From: Parelaphostrongylus tenuis
Taxonomy: Eukaryota > Nematoda > Chromadorea > Rhabditida > Metastrongylidae
Length of the DNA: 64,000 nucleotides
Direction of reading: 5' to 3'
Assembly (NCBI GenBank): GCA_019055375.1
Contig: JAHQIW010000381.1
Location: 620,001-684,000, forward strand
Shown here: in pieces, positions 1 through 10,900 of the stretch
Position numbering within the stretch: the first letter of the stretch is position 1
Layout of the letters: every line of letters starts with the position of its first letter
Position numbers and translations under genes: made by a program
Notes under the pieces: model-generated
What the model was told of the DNA's origin: nothing
Database searches by the model: none
The model's input: the letters and a program-made list of their open reading frames with translations, nothing else

Positions 1-544
1 TATGATTGAATAACAAACTGTAAGATTTCTTTACACAGGGATCGAATCTGGCAGAATGAGCTTCGCATTCGCAGCCATTTACTACGTGTTCAACAAAATT
101 CACCTCCATTTCGTGACTTTCGAATCGTTCTCATAAGACGTTCGCGTGCGCGCAAGTAATATTTATTTAGACTTTTTATAATATATAAACTGCTATGCGC
201 AAGTGGATTGTAGGCCTATTTGTCAATAATCTTTCTTGATTCTCTAGCTCTTTTACTTTGACTTCTAAGATTGTGTTCCTTCGCGTGAATCGTGAATTGA
301 TAATGCTCGTTCATCGTAGTATAACTGTATACTCTATTTATTTCAATGACTTTCTGTTTTCCTTTCATGAATGGTTTATAATGTTGGTAGTTGTCATATT
401 ATTCGTGTATATTTTATTTATTTCAAGCGCTTTACTGTTCCAGCGTTGTCATTAGTCGATGTAATGATTATGTGAATCGTATTTCACGTGTACATGTAGT
501 ATGTACACCAACAAAGTAAATGTAATATGTAGTTCGTAAACAAC

Positions 545-870
545 GAGGTGCAGTGAGCGAGTGGTTAGTGATCCGCGCTACCAAGAAGTGGCTGGTGGCG
601 CGACCTCGTCGCGGAACTCTTGATCAATCAGCGAACGCCTCAGGCAAGGCCGTTGCTCGGGTTTATCCGAGGTTGCAGGGAGATTTGCACGACTAGGGTA
701 CAACGTCGTTCAAAAAGAAGACAAAATTCTTTAGCAACAGGAAAGTAACACGTGAAATGTCCGAAAACCCGCAGAGGATGAATGCGAGTAAACGAATCAA
801 ATGCTAGAAGTGCTGGGATTCACATGATAGGAAAAATGTAATGACGAATCGTGTGAAGTAAAATAAACAA
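545..870 (+). repeat. SINE-like element related to S1 (U1)
   Basis: Head GAGCGAGTGGTTAGTGATCC, central GGTTGCAGGG..GCACGACTA, then the S1-like tail modules GTTCAAAAAGAAGACAAAA, CTAGAAGTGCTGGG, ATAGGAAAAATG and GTGTGAAGTAA. It is a divergent subfamily with the same 3' module order. Confidence 0.55.
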
Positions 871-1010
871 GTACACAACAGAGTAAAAAAACTGCAAGGG
901 AAATCAATATTTCCGTGAACGAACTCAGGAAGTATTTACGTGTCATCACATGAGAAGAACCAGCGTGTCAGATTAGAGTCGCATTACGAGTGTACAGAGA
1001 AGTCAGGCGA

Positions 1011-1302
1011 CTATTTTTTAGGACATTGGATTGAAGAGAGCTCTCGGCATCGATCAGTCCTTGAACGATGAGCTATGCATCTGTCTTCAATTTCTACCTT
1101 CGTTTAAGATGATTGAATGTATATCTAGCCTTTACAATGCCTCGTGGTGGCCTAGTGCTGTGTCGAGTCGATGCTGCTTGAACTCAGCGACAAGTCTGGT
1201 ACCAACTTACCGACCCAGAGGGATGGATGGCTTGATAAGCCATGAGTGCGAGATCGAAATATCGACCTTATGTGCGACGCAGAGCACCTCCAGCCAGTGT
1301 GC
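1011..1302. other. ~290-bp segment present only in U1
   Basis: U1 and U2 both read GTGTACAGAGAAGTCAGGCG and then CACATGCGCT.TTTAA, but U1 has 292 extra bases between them. The segment has no clear inverted ends or flanking duplication. It includes CTCGTGGTGGCCTAGTGCTG and a relatively G+C-rich stretch. It is either an insertion in U1 or a deletion in U2 (junction at 32,619). Confidence 0.75.
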
Positions 1303-2104
1303 CACATGCGCTTTTTAACTGAGAATGGAAGCGATGCGGTGTTTTGATTCCAGTGCATCTAAACCATTTATACTTCTCTGAAAATGGAACGACTGCCGAT
1401 ACAGCGCAAAGAGCGCTATCACATGGGGAACTGTAAATTATACTGTCATTGTCAAGTATATACATGCTAGGACACAAAGGCCAACATATAGACAAATGTC
1501 TCGGACCTGAGGGGTTGTAGAAAGGGTTAAGTGTGGTACTGAGCGCTTGCGGTTTAATCGTCACACTGAAGATTAACTTGTTGACCTCCTCGGACCCAAA
1601 CTAGGCGTGTGCGCCAGCGCGGGACGACTCCACCTCCTTTGCCTCTAGCAATTGCAGGCTACATTACTACTTTTCCATGTAAAACTCGGAGCAAAGTTTC
1701 AGACTAATTCGCGTGGGTCCTGCAAGGAAAAGTAGTACTGTAGTCGGCGACTAGTCGAGACTGAGGAAGTGGAGTCGTTCTTTCGCTATCGGGCACGCTC
1801 AGTTTCGGTCCATGGAAGTCGACCGGATAAAGCAACATTTGTCGTTCTTTGTGTTCAGTCGGATTCCTATATCTTCATAAAATCATGATGCAAAATAATG
1901 GCTGTTTCACACGACTAGTTTTCAAATCATTATAACTATGCTCAAACGCATCCTTATCAATCAAAGTAGGAACCATTGCAATCACCGCATGTTTGTTATA
2001 AGGAATAAGTTTTTTTCCCTCCCCGGTAGTATAAAAATCACCGTCCTGAGATTAAATGAACCCTTGCAAAGCCTTTTTGCATCGTGTTTGTTGTGATGGA
2101 TTTG

Positions 2105-2335
2105 TGGTGGCCGAGTGGTTGTGATGCTCCTCGCGGCACGTGGGATTGAACCCCACGCGAACACTCTCCGGCAATCGATAAGCATCGTCCTGAGAACCGT
2201 ATCCTCGAGATTGTAAAGATACGTGCTCAACCACTATCATGGGACATTCAAGAAGAAGACGAAAATATGCGAATTGGATGTTAGAAGTACTCGGAGCCGC
2301 ACAATAGAAAAAAACCTTGTGAAGATGAATCAATA
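2105..2335 (+). repeat. tRNA-derived SINE family S1 (U1)
   Basis: Head: GTGGCCGAGTGGTTGTGATG (A-box-like, Ser/Leu tRNA style), then GGGATTGAACCCC (B-box-like), spaced as in a tRNA. Body: CACTCTCCGGCAAT, then GTGCTCAACCACTA, TTCAAGAAGAAGACGAAAA and GCCGCACAATAGAAAAA.CC.TGTGAAGA. The same order of modules recurs in every S1 copy, so it is a transcription-unit-like SINE and not a tRNA gene. Confidence 0.78.
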
Positions 2336-2870
2336 AGGTATCAGAGGTGTCAAAGTGTTTGTTGTGATAGTGTGTTTCCTGTAAGAAGTTGTTGCTACGC
2401 TTGAAGAAGTGGTAGTCGATAGGCGCCAAGTCAAGCGAGTATGGAGGATAAGGCACAACTCGTGGCCCAATTCGTTCAACTTTCGATGAGATCGATGTAC
2501 GACGTATGGCTGCCTTCTGGGTTCAATTAAACCTCACCACTTTTGCAGCAAACCTTTTCATTTTTCCAGATTGTTTCAAATGGTGAACGACAGTAGATGG
2601 GTCGACGCTGAGTTTCTCTGCAACATCCCGTCTAGTCTCAAGGGGATCAGCTTTGATGATTGCTCTCAACTAGTCATTGTCAACTTTCCCTGATGGATCC
2701 CTACGTTCCCCATCTTTAGGGCTCTCGTCTCCTTTATGAAACTTCTTGGATCATCGTTGCGGTGTACATTCGCTAGCACTTCCTAGTCCAAATGCGTTGT
2801 TGATGTTGTGAGTTGTCTCTGCTGCTTTGCGACCCATTTCGAATCTGCAGTCTGGAACTACAGAGTAAAA
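2335..2870 (-). pseudogene. Mariner transposase remnant, cecropia/HsMar-like (U1)
   Basis: Minus-strand reading gives FEMGRKAAETTHNINNAFG (first helix-turn-helix), then in shifted frames LRAIIKADPLETRRDVAEKL and SVDPSTVVHHLKQSGKMK (second helix-turn-helix), then PYPPYSLDLAPIDYHFFKR with the third catalytic Asp of the DD34D triad, and NNFLQ. The segment between the KQSGK region and PYPPYS, which should hold the first two catalytic Asps, is deleted. Several stops and frameshifts are present. At ~2,335 it abuts a tRNA-like SINE directly. Confidence 0.82.
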
Positions 2871-3969
2871 TAAGTATAAGTATACAATCACTAGAACATC
2901 ATTAGCATCAGAGCATTGAGCGAGAAATACGATCAAACTTTTATCAATATGGATCCCTTTGTATGAGAACTTGTTCAAATTTCATGCGGCATATTTCAAC
3001 CATGCATAAACGGCCATTGCTTTTGCATCAGCTTAATATTATCTAGATAGTAATATCTAGAGCAATAAAGATTCAGTATAACTTTGCAATATTTTCAAGT
3101 TTTAGGCTACCTAACCCAACAGCCGCGGCTTAACACGTGGAAACGAGCACAATTTGTCTATTGCATAGTTTGAGTACGGATTTGGATAAATCCATACTTC
3201 CTTTTAGTTGACGTGAACGGTGAAGCTTCCACTCAAACACATAGAAAACTCCATCTTAATGATTGGACTTCATATGGCATTGAAGGTTTTCGATGTGTTC
3301 ATTTCAAAAACTAAGAAAATGGCTTATTTTCATTTTCTCAAAATATAGAGTTTATCATTTTAACTGGTCGCTTTGCCTTTCTGTGAAACTAGTATTTTCT
3401 TGCTGATTTGAGATTGAAGTGAATCTCTTATTGGTATTGGTCATTTTATTGATATCTGTGAAGAACAGCTCACTCGTTAGTAAGTGATCCAAGCACAAAT
3501 TATAGTGTTAAAGTGATAATCTGATAACATGTTTTGTGCCTTTTTCTTGCTTGGTATGGCACTTATACAGTACTGGACAGTTGTTTCGCTTTTTCAAATT
3601 CATCAGTAGTGTGGCACCCTTCGGTTCAGCCGATTGCATGGAGGAGGATTTACCCTTACATATAAAGGAATCATTGTTTTTGTGTGAGATCTATATAAAC
3701 AGTCAAGAGTAACGTATGATGTAAGACGTTGTTAACTACGAATGCGGCTATCCACTTAGCTACCAATACGTTGAACGCTCCGCTCAGTTCTATCAGTAAA
3801 GCTTACATTTTGGAACTAATACTACGTTGTGCTCACAGATCTCTTTGACTTCCCAGTAAACTAAAATTAGCATTCCGTTACCACAAATCTATTGCAATGT
3901 GAACTTTTCTCTCATCAGTGACATTACTGTTTTTCCCTTTCTTGCTTTTATAAATACCCTATGATGTGG
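2871..3969. other. Intergenic, no gene seen (U1)
   Basis: AT-rich unique-looking sequence conserved with 34,180-35,300. A short palindrome, TATCTAGATAGTAATATCTAGA, lies near 3,043-3,064. No exon or repeat family recognised. Confidence 0.5.
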
Positions 3970-4075
3970 AGTGATGTGCGAAGCTTTTGCGTTTGGCGGG
4001 ACTTGAACCCACATCGTACTCTACCCGGGAGACGTGCTCTTAACTGTTGCATTACTGACGCGATTTTGCGCCACT
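3970..4075 (-). repeat. tRNA-like repeat S2 (U1)
   Basis: Minus strand GCAACAGTTAAGAGCACG (A-box-like) then GGTTCAAGTCCCGCC (good B box), followed by AAACGCAAAAGCTTCGCACATCACT. The AGTGATGTGC(A)AAACTT end motif marks this family. Confidence 0.65.
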
Positions 4076-4226
4076 ACAACGCATCTATCTGTCAGCTGCC
4101 AACCGTCAACGGCCTAGCCCGGTATGGACATTGAACCCAGTCAAGCTGACAGACATTGGGTATTGAATGATCAAATTGAACTCTATTTATTTGACGCTTT
4201 TGGCGGTGCTATGGTGTTTCTGATAT

Positions 4227-4342
4227 ACCCAGTGATGAAGAGTGATGTGCAAAATTTTCCGCGCTCCCGGAAAGAGTGAGAGGTGAGTTTGAGTCTCGCC
4301 TGACGCAAAAGTTTTGCACATCACTCTAGACCACTAGGTACA
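4227..4342. repeat. Palindromic S2-derived element (U1)
   Basis: About 116 bases whose ends TACCCAGTGATGAAGAGTGA.. and ..TCACTCTAGACCACTAGGTA are inverted copies (~33 bases). The interior keeps GGTGAGTTTGAGTCTCGCC, a degenerate B-box region. Confidence 0.65.
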
Positions 4343-4512
4343 TGTGAAACGTCGTACCACCGCCAAAAGCGATCAGACAGAAAAGTATTCAATTTTCAGA
4401 AATAATTGCACAAATGTTCCTTTTTCTAATAATATGGTTTTCTCTCTGAAGCACAGGAAATGCTTAGACACATGAACTAGTTTTCACAGAAAAAGAGCCG
4501 TTATAGAAGTCT

Positions 4513-4899
4513 GTTTCATTGATGCTCTATGAGAGTGTTCAAGCCTAACCGAGCTTGATACGTCAGAGTTATACGTACGTTTCGGCGGTGTCGCCGCTTC
4601 ACCAATGGCCCACTCCCTACAGTGAACCCTATTTTTTAACAGGGTTAAGGAAGTACCAAGTTATATAATTGTTATCACCATTTTGTTTCTGTTCCAACCA
4701 ACAGTAACCCATATACTGAAGAAAATGGTGATAATACAATAGCACGTGTTCTCACCATAATCAGCGTCTCACTAACCCTGCAATAAAGTAGGGTTCAGTG
4801 TGGGGCATGGGGCCTTTGATGAAGTGGGCGGCACCGCCGAAACATACGTGTGACTCTGACTTATCAACCTTGGCAGGGCTTAAAACGTTCTCACAGATC
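4513..4899. mobile_element. MITE-like inverted-repeat element with GC-rich core (U1)
   Basis: Direct 12-mers TTATAGAAGTCT flank it (4501-4512, 4900-4911). The arms begin CTATGAGAGTGTTCAAGCC and its opposite GGCTTAAAACGTTCTCACAG, and pass through TACGTTTCGGCGGTGTCGCCG on the left and CGGCACCGCCGAAACATACG on the right. The arms are about 170 bases each with a ~30-base centre. It has no coding capacity. The 12-bp duplication is long for a classical DNA-transposon MITE. Confidence 0.78.
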
Positions 4900-4929
4900 T
4901 TATAGAAGTCTTTACAGTGCCGCACCATT

Positions 4930-5205
4930 ATTTAATGATGACAGTGTTCGCGAAACCTTGATTTGCCCGACAAATGCCTTCTAATCCTTTGCAGCGTGCC
5001 AATATGAATTGCCTGAGGCGTGCAGCGTACCCCGCGACAAACCATGGTTTGCTTGTGTGCCACTCCGTAGTCAAGGGGTACGACCGTCGATGGCAGACAG
5101 CACTGCTTTGGTCGAACGCGTACAGCCGGCGTGGTTGACCTGCAGATGGGGCGCATTAACATCGCTATCTCGTGATCTAATTATAAAATTCGGAGCTATA
5201 AAGTC
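4930..5205. other. Conserved G+C-rich block of unknown nature (U1)
   Basis: About 270 bases, richer in G+C than its surroundings and well conserved with 36,250-36,535. It has overlapping open frames on both strands (plus: ELPEAC..RNKPWFACVPLRSQ in the U2 version), none with a start, splice sites or recognised motif that I can defend. It may be a fragment of a coding exon captured between a MITE and the foldback element. Confidence 0.35.
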
Positions 5206-5236
5206 ACTGGATCGATTCATGGACAGTGCATAATAG

Positions 5237-5808
5237 ACCGTTTGTTTCGAGTTTCTTGAGACCACGCTCAAAATTGGATATATTATAATTATTAACTGAG
5301 CCAATATGTCATGTGGTCTGTGATGAGCTCCTGTGCAGCCCGATACATGTGTTTCGGGTTGCAGCGTCGCCAATCGTGCAAACCTTTCGTCTTTAGCCAA
5401 TTCGCTTGAGGTCTCTACATCCCCTATAAGGAGTAAGCGACCACGAACGATTCAAACAATCGCGTCAAGTGAAAAATCAGTGGATCAGCAGTTTTTGACA
5501 CTCAATTGCTGCTGGCTGCTATTTGTGGAATATTACACTCGAAACAAACGGTATAATATTTCAAAAATACCAGCGAAGAGCAATCGAGTGTCAGAAATTG
5601 CTGATCTAGTGACTTTTCACTTGACGGTGATTGTGTGGATCGTTTGTGGTCGTCTACTATTTATAGGAGGATGTAGAGGTCCTCGAGAGGATTGGCTAAA
5701 GACAAAGGACCTGTCCAATTGACGAGGCTGCAAAGCCGAAATACATATATCGGGCTGTATAAGAGCTCATATTACACTACATGACATGTTGGTTCAAATA
5801 GCATTTAT
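5237..5808. mobile_element. Foldback element in A1 (long inverted arms)
   Basis: About 570 bases between CAGTGCATAATAG (5224-5236) and GAGTACATAATAG (5809-5821), a 13-bp target duplication now 11/13 identical. Arms of roughly 200-250 bases face each other: CAGCCCGATACATGTGTTTCG near 5,336 matches the complement of CGAAATACATATATCGGGCTG near 5,740, and the similarity continues inward to a centre near 5,520. Sub-unit B (13,413-13,450) has the empty site. Open frames inside it are by-products of the arms. Confidence 0.82.
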
Positions 5809-6837
5809 GAGTACATAATAGATTACGATAGAAAAGCGTCAGTGGGGTTACTTTTACTCGAAACAAGACGAAAACAATTACAAAGCAATGAAATATTTGA
5901 CAAAAAGATGCTGCACAATGCATGTGATGCCATATTAACGATGACTCTGGATAATACTTCATTATTAGTGTACTTCGAGAGTTGAGACCTTTACTAAACT
6001 AGGTGCTCTACATATTTCTTTTCAGTTGAATGTCCTCATAACAATAAAATGTACTTTGCCCAACTCCGGCCTTTCCAGCTGATTTCAGTGAGACCATCTG
6101 CAGCCTACTGCGAGTGTCCATCATTTCTTGAAAGTCCCGATCAGGTACCTGTTTCCTTTGAATATTATTCTCTACTAACCATGTGCTAACTTCTCCTTTG
6201 CCTGGTTATCTCACTGCATAGCTCATTTTGAAATATTTATAGCTATTATATGTGAGTACACGTCGGTTACTCCCAGACAATCGGAGGTAAAACCTAGGTT
6301 ATGCCTTGGATTGCTTGTTGTATCAAGTTCATGGAATATGGTGATTTAACTCTCCACTTCCATTCTGCACATCGACCATTGTACGCATCAGGCTCAATCA
6401 TATATTCACCAGTCAAACCGACTGAGCGCACACGTTAGACATTCAATGTTTTCGCTTAATTTTACTATTTTTACTAATACTTCAGATTTATAACCGTTAG
6501 CGTTTCGTATTTATAAAAAACCACTTGTGATAAGACTTCACGTGGATTACCCAGCTTGTACATCCGTCAGGATGAAAAGTCGCTCAAATCAGAGTCTTCA
6601 TTCCTCCTTTCTTGTGCTACATCTCCAAGAATATCTCGAACTGAAACCTTGAACTGACATTTGTAGAACCTTATAGTAGACAAGGACAGTGTCTATTGTA
6701 TCTGATGAAGATTCTGTTTGGAGAGAATTCATTTTATGTTCACCGCGTCTGATTTGATGATGTTCACTATTTCAGCTCTTTGATCCCCTCTTTCATTCAC
6801 CCACGCTTACTCCTACCCATACTTAAATAATCTTGGA

Positions 6838-7083
6838 ATTTTCTTGATCCGTCTCCACAGTGTTTTTTTCACTGTGCGGAGCCTATTTCTATAGAAAATT
6901 CTAGCAACCGTTCATTTTCTGTCTTCTTCTTGAACGTCGTAAAATCCTCTCTTCATGCAATCTCTTGATAACCTGACTCTGGCATTCCATGGGGCGCTCG
7001 TTGTTAACTGCCGGAGAGTGCTAGGGACGGGGTTTATCCCGCACACCCCGTGACGAGCATTACAACCACTCGGCCGTAGCGCC
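6838..7083 (-). repeat. SINE family S1 (A1)
   Basis: Minus strand: GCTACGGCCGAGTGGTTG head, GTGCGGGATAAACCCC at the B-box position, CACTCTCCGGCAGTTAAC, TTCAAGAAGAAGACAGAAAA, CTCCGCACAGTGAAAAAAAC, ACTGTGGAGACGGATCAAG tail. Confidence 0.75.
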
Positions 7084-7671
7084 GCGCCCTCAGGTAACTA
7101 AATTATCAACATTATTTTGAAAAACTATAACATCCGTGACTATCAATGGCGAATGATCAACGACGAGTGATTGACTAGATTTACATGTCAACTCACTTCT
7201 ATGAGCAATTATGGTAGTCGTTGATATCTGAAGAACGTAAGCACTCCATCGATTCAGTCTCCATCATAACAGAATTTATTTCAATACTTGCTATCGTTGC
7301 TTTCTTTTATGTCCACTTTTTCATTTTTTGCAAGCATTCAGTGTAGCCCATCACTCTCATCCAGAGGTGTATAAATGCTTAATGGACAGGATACAAATGC
7401 GTCCCTCAGTGGGGAATTCTTTGAATCTCTATAAACTATGAGAGATACTGTGCCATCTATGAGGCGTGTGCAGATAACGGAGGCATAGTCCAAGCTCTTT
7501 CTGTACTAGGTTGAAATCTGATCGCTGTACACGTAGTCACTTGCTTCCACACAATGTTTTTTTGGAGAGCAATTTTAGCTGTAGTGAATGAACAGCAAGA
7601 AATGTCTCTCCCACAACGTATCTCATCACATTTCAATGATAAAAAACATGCTGAATGTCAAATTAATAATC

Positions 7672-7677
7672 TTTATT
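7672..7677 (-). promoter_or_regulatory. AATAAA polyadenylation signal for CAP A1
   Basis: Canonical AATAAA on the minus strand about 55 bases after the TGA stop of the last exon. The motif is conserved at the same place in A2. Confidence 0.6.
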
Positions 7678-7730
7678 TCACCACAGTATAACGCTCCACT
7701 GCGGTAATGTTGCCTCCGTTACTAAGGCAC

Positions 7731-7895
7731 TCAGGCGGTATTCACGCAAAGTCCAAATTCACAAACACCAGTCTTAGGAAGTGTGCAATTGCCGCCAGTA
7801 ATACATGGACTTCCTGACGTGTACACCAGAGCTCCATGTTGAGGTGCACTGAAACGAAGTTTTAGGCTAATTAACGAACTATTCGAAAGTATTTG

Positions 7896-7938
<43 letters not shown>

Positions 7939-10900
7939 TAGATAGATAAATAGATAGATAAATAGATACTTACGGTTGCGAGAATACACATGCTGCCGAT
8001 GCACGATCTTCACAAAAATCATAATAACAGCCAACGGCAGTGGCATCTGCCGTGATCATCTAAAATTAGGCCAAAAAATATGCTATTCATCGTAACCTTT
8101 AATCGAGTGAACTCACATTGGCAAAGGCACTCAGTCGGTTGTTTCTCCTGAGAATATTGCTAGGTGGCCAAATGGCATTTTTAATCCTCGCCCACTTCAA
8201 AATTGAGGTGGAAATCGGGTTTGGGCGTAAAGTTCGGAGATTGCCTGGTCCATAACTAGATTTTGAAAATAAGAAGAGTAGATATCGCAGATTAAAAAAG
8301 CCATTTCAGCAAAAAGTTTATTAGATTCATCATCTGGAGCTTACTAGTTGAAATTTATGGCATTTGTTACTCCTGAAAGCGATGCGGATTGTGAGCAATT
8401 CTGTACAACTCTTTCAGCGATTGTTTCAAGATTGCAATCCCATTTCTGGAATGTCTGATATTTGTAATGATATTCTGTCAACCTGTGTCATATGCAATTT
8501 CGGTTCTTCGTGAAATATGCTGTAGATTGCTGTCAATTTTGTATTTCTGAAGTGTAAAATGGATCACCAGCTTGTTCATATCACTTGAAGATGTCAGACG
8601 GTACCGCTCATATTGTCCCAGCGCAACACGGGCACGGATGGTGTTGATACTGGTCAGAAGAGTATCTCTTAAGAAATCATTCAAAGCAATTCCGTTGCAA
8701 GCGTATGCTGAAACAAAAGATTACTTTTGATTATATATAAGAGAACTGAGTGGTAAGCAAAAAATCGACCTCAGACGGGAGTTGAGCCGCATTTCATTCA
8801 TACCGGGGACGTGTCTACCACTAGACCACCGAGGCCACCGTTTACTCACCACTCATTTCTCAACATCTCTCTGTCATAGCTATCAGTACCAACCATTAAT
8901 GGGTTTACTCGGGTAAACAATATCGCTTTATAAACCCAGCCAAGCTGACAGCCATTGCGCCACTGCGTCAGCTTAACTGAGTTTATAAAGCGAGATCTCA
9001 TCCACAGCTGTCTTTGTAATGAACGACGAAGTGACCGCTGATTGTTTTCTTAGAAAATGCACTATGCATTTGACTCCGTTAACCCGTTTAGTACAAAGTT
9101 GATTTCTTGCATCGCCGCGCTCACCTGCAGGGCGCTCTTTCATTGCAATGCTGCAATTTTGCATTAGAAATTCAGAGTTTTATCGCTATTGGAAAAATTT
9201 ATTCTCTCTTAGTGGTAGAATATGGCAGAAAAGACTTTAATAGGTTTTTAGTAGTCGAAACAACGTTGATGCTTTCAAAAAAAAACGCCACATTTTTGAA
9301 GGAAGAAAATAAATACTCATGAAAAAATTTTGTCTTCAACTCTTATCAAAAATTCTTATAATGTCTTATCAATAGTCTTCCATATTGCATCAAAATTTTT
9401 TCATTAGACACTTCAATAGCATTTCATCATTGTATATTGCCTCAGAGGAGTGAAAGATCAGATGATTAACCACGTTATCATTTTAAGACACGAAATCGGC
9501 AAATTATGACATAAATCACTCAGTTCTAAACTCCTCTCAATCCTTTGCAATTCCAAAAACTCTCCAAGTTAAGTGAAAACTGCAATATAATGAATGGCTT
9601 GTCAGAAATCATGCTGCACGCTAGGCGCGATGCCTTTTTATCTATATTACTCAATAATTTTTCGATCAAGAGTGTACTTCTAAGGTTAGGATCTCCATAA
9701 AAATTTAATGAAACTTCTTTCTATCTTTCTATGAATGCTATCCATTCTGTATATCAAGCGCTATACTTCATTGAGCATTATTCATCTTTGCAATCTGTAG
9801 CACTTGATATGCGCTCCAATTTTGCCCGAAACAACAATGGGTGAACTGCCACGAAGGTGAGACGTATTATTCTCCTCATTGCTATTGCGCACTGATGAGA
9901 CTTTTTCAGAATCTAGCAGAGTGCTAAAATATTCGATTATCAAGCTATCAAAGAATTATCAAAAGTCGTACGAAAAGGCTCTATTCGGTAAATAAACTAA
10001 GAAAAGACGCGCATATTGCACAGAATGTGATTGAATTTCACAAATCCTAATGAAAAGTGGAAGTTTTCAAAGCAATACAACGTTTCTTTCCAATAAAAAC
10101 TAGTTTTTTGTATCGGTAAAGTTTTCAAAAATAGAATGATGCCATATAAGTGCCTAAAAATCCTGTTGCCGAAACAACGAGCTAGTTACTCCGTAATCCT
10201 TCTTTGAACTATTACACCGTACTATGAAGGCCTTTCCAAAAACCATGTTCCAGACTATGATAACTGCAAGCTCTTCAAAAATTTAAAGGCATAGAAAAAA
10301 TGAGAGATAAATTTCATGTGGTTGGAGATATGTTCCCCTTCGGAAGTATGTGATATTCTCGTTGAAGCATAGGGGATTTTTCGACACTTGAGCGTTCTTT
10401 CCATTAAAACTATCCCCATAGAAGTATTTTCAATGATGTTATCTTATGCAATTATGACAAAGTATTCTTGAAATCTAAATTTTGCTAATTGAGTATCAGA
10501 TTTCCATCACGGTTTGTGCAATACAATTTACTCGTCATGCGGCGCGTGCAGCAGTACCATCGAAATTCATGTACTTCATGGCTTTGGATTAAACATTGTA
10601 AATGACTGAAAACTCAACTGGCTCTCACAGTGATCGGTAGCTCATTGATATATCAAATCACTACTGCTATTCTGCTAGTCAAGTTTGGCACTATTTTGCT
10701 GACTCTTTAAGGATGGAAGTCGTCGTGAACTTCTGGCGCGAAATCGAGCCAAGGACCACATGTACGTAGCAGAACACCGCATATCCAAGCGCCATACGCT
10801 TAGTGAACAATAAAAGTAGAAAATTTGAAAGCACCTACGTGATTCATATTGAGCACTGCACACACCAAATTGAAGAAGCTGAAAAATTCAATATGTGCTG

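Noticed and set aside
1152..1564. Overlapping open frames of ~70-98 codons near 1.0-1.6 kb
   Set aside because: Part lies in a segment absent from U2, the frames on both strands overlap, and there are no splice signals or motifs.
5333..5722. 129-codon plus-strand open frame
   Set aside because: It lies wholly within the inverted arms of the foldback element; the reading is a by-product of the palindrome.
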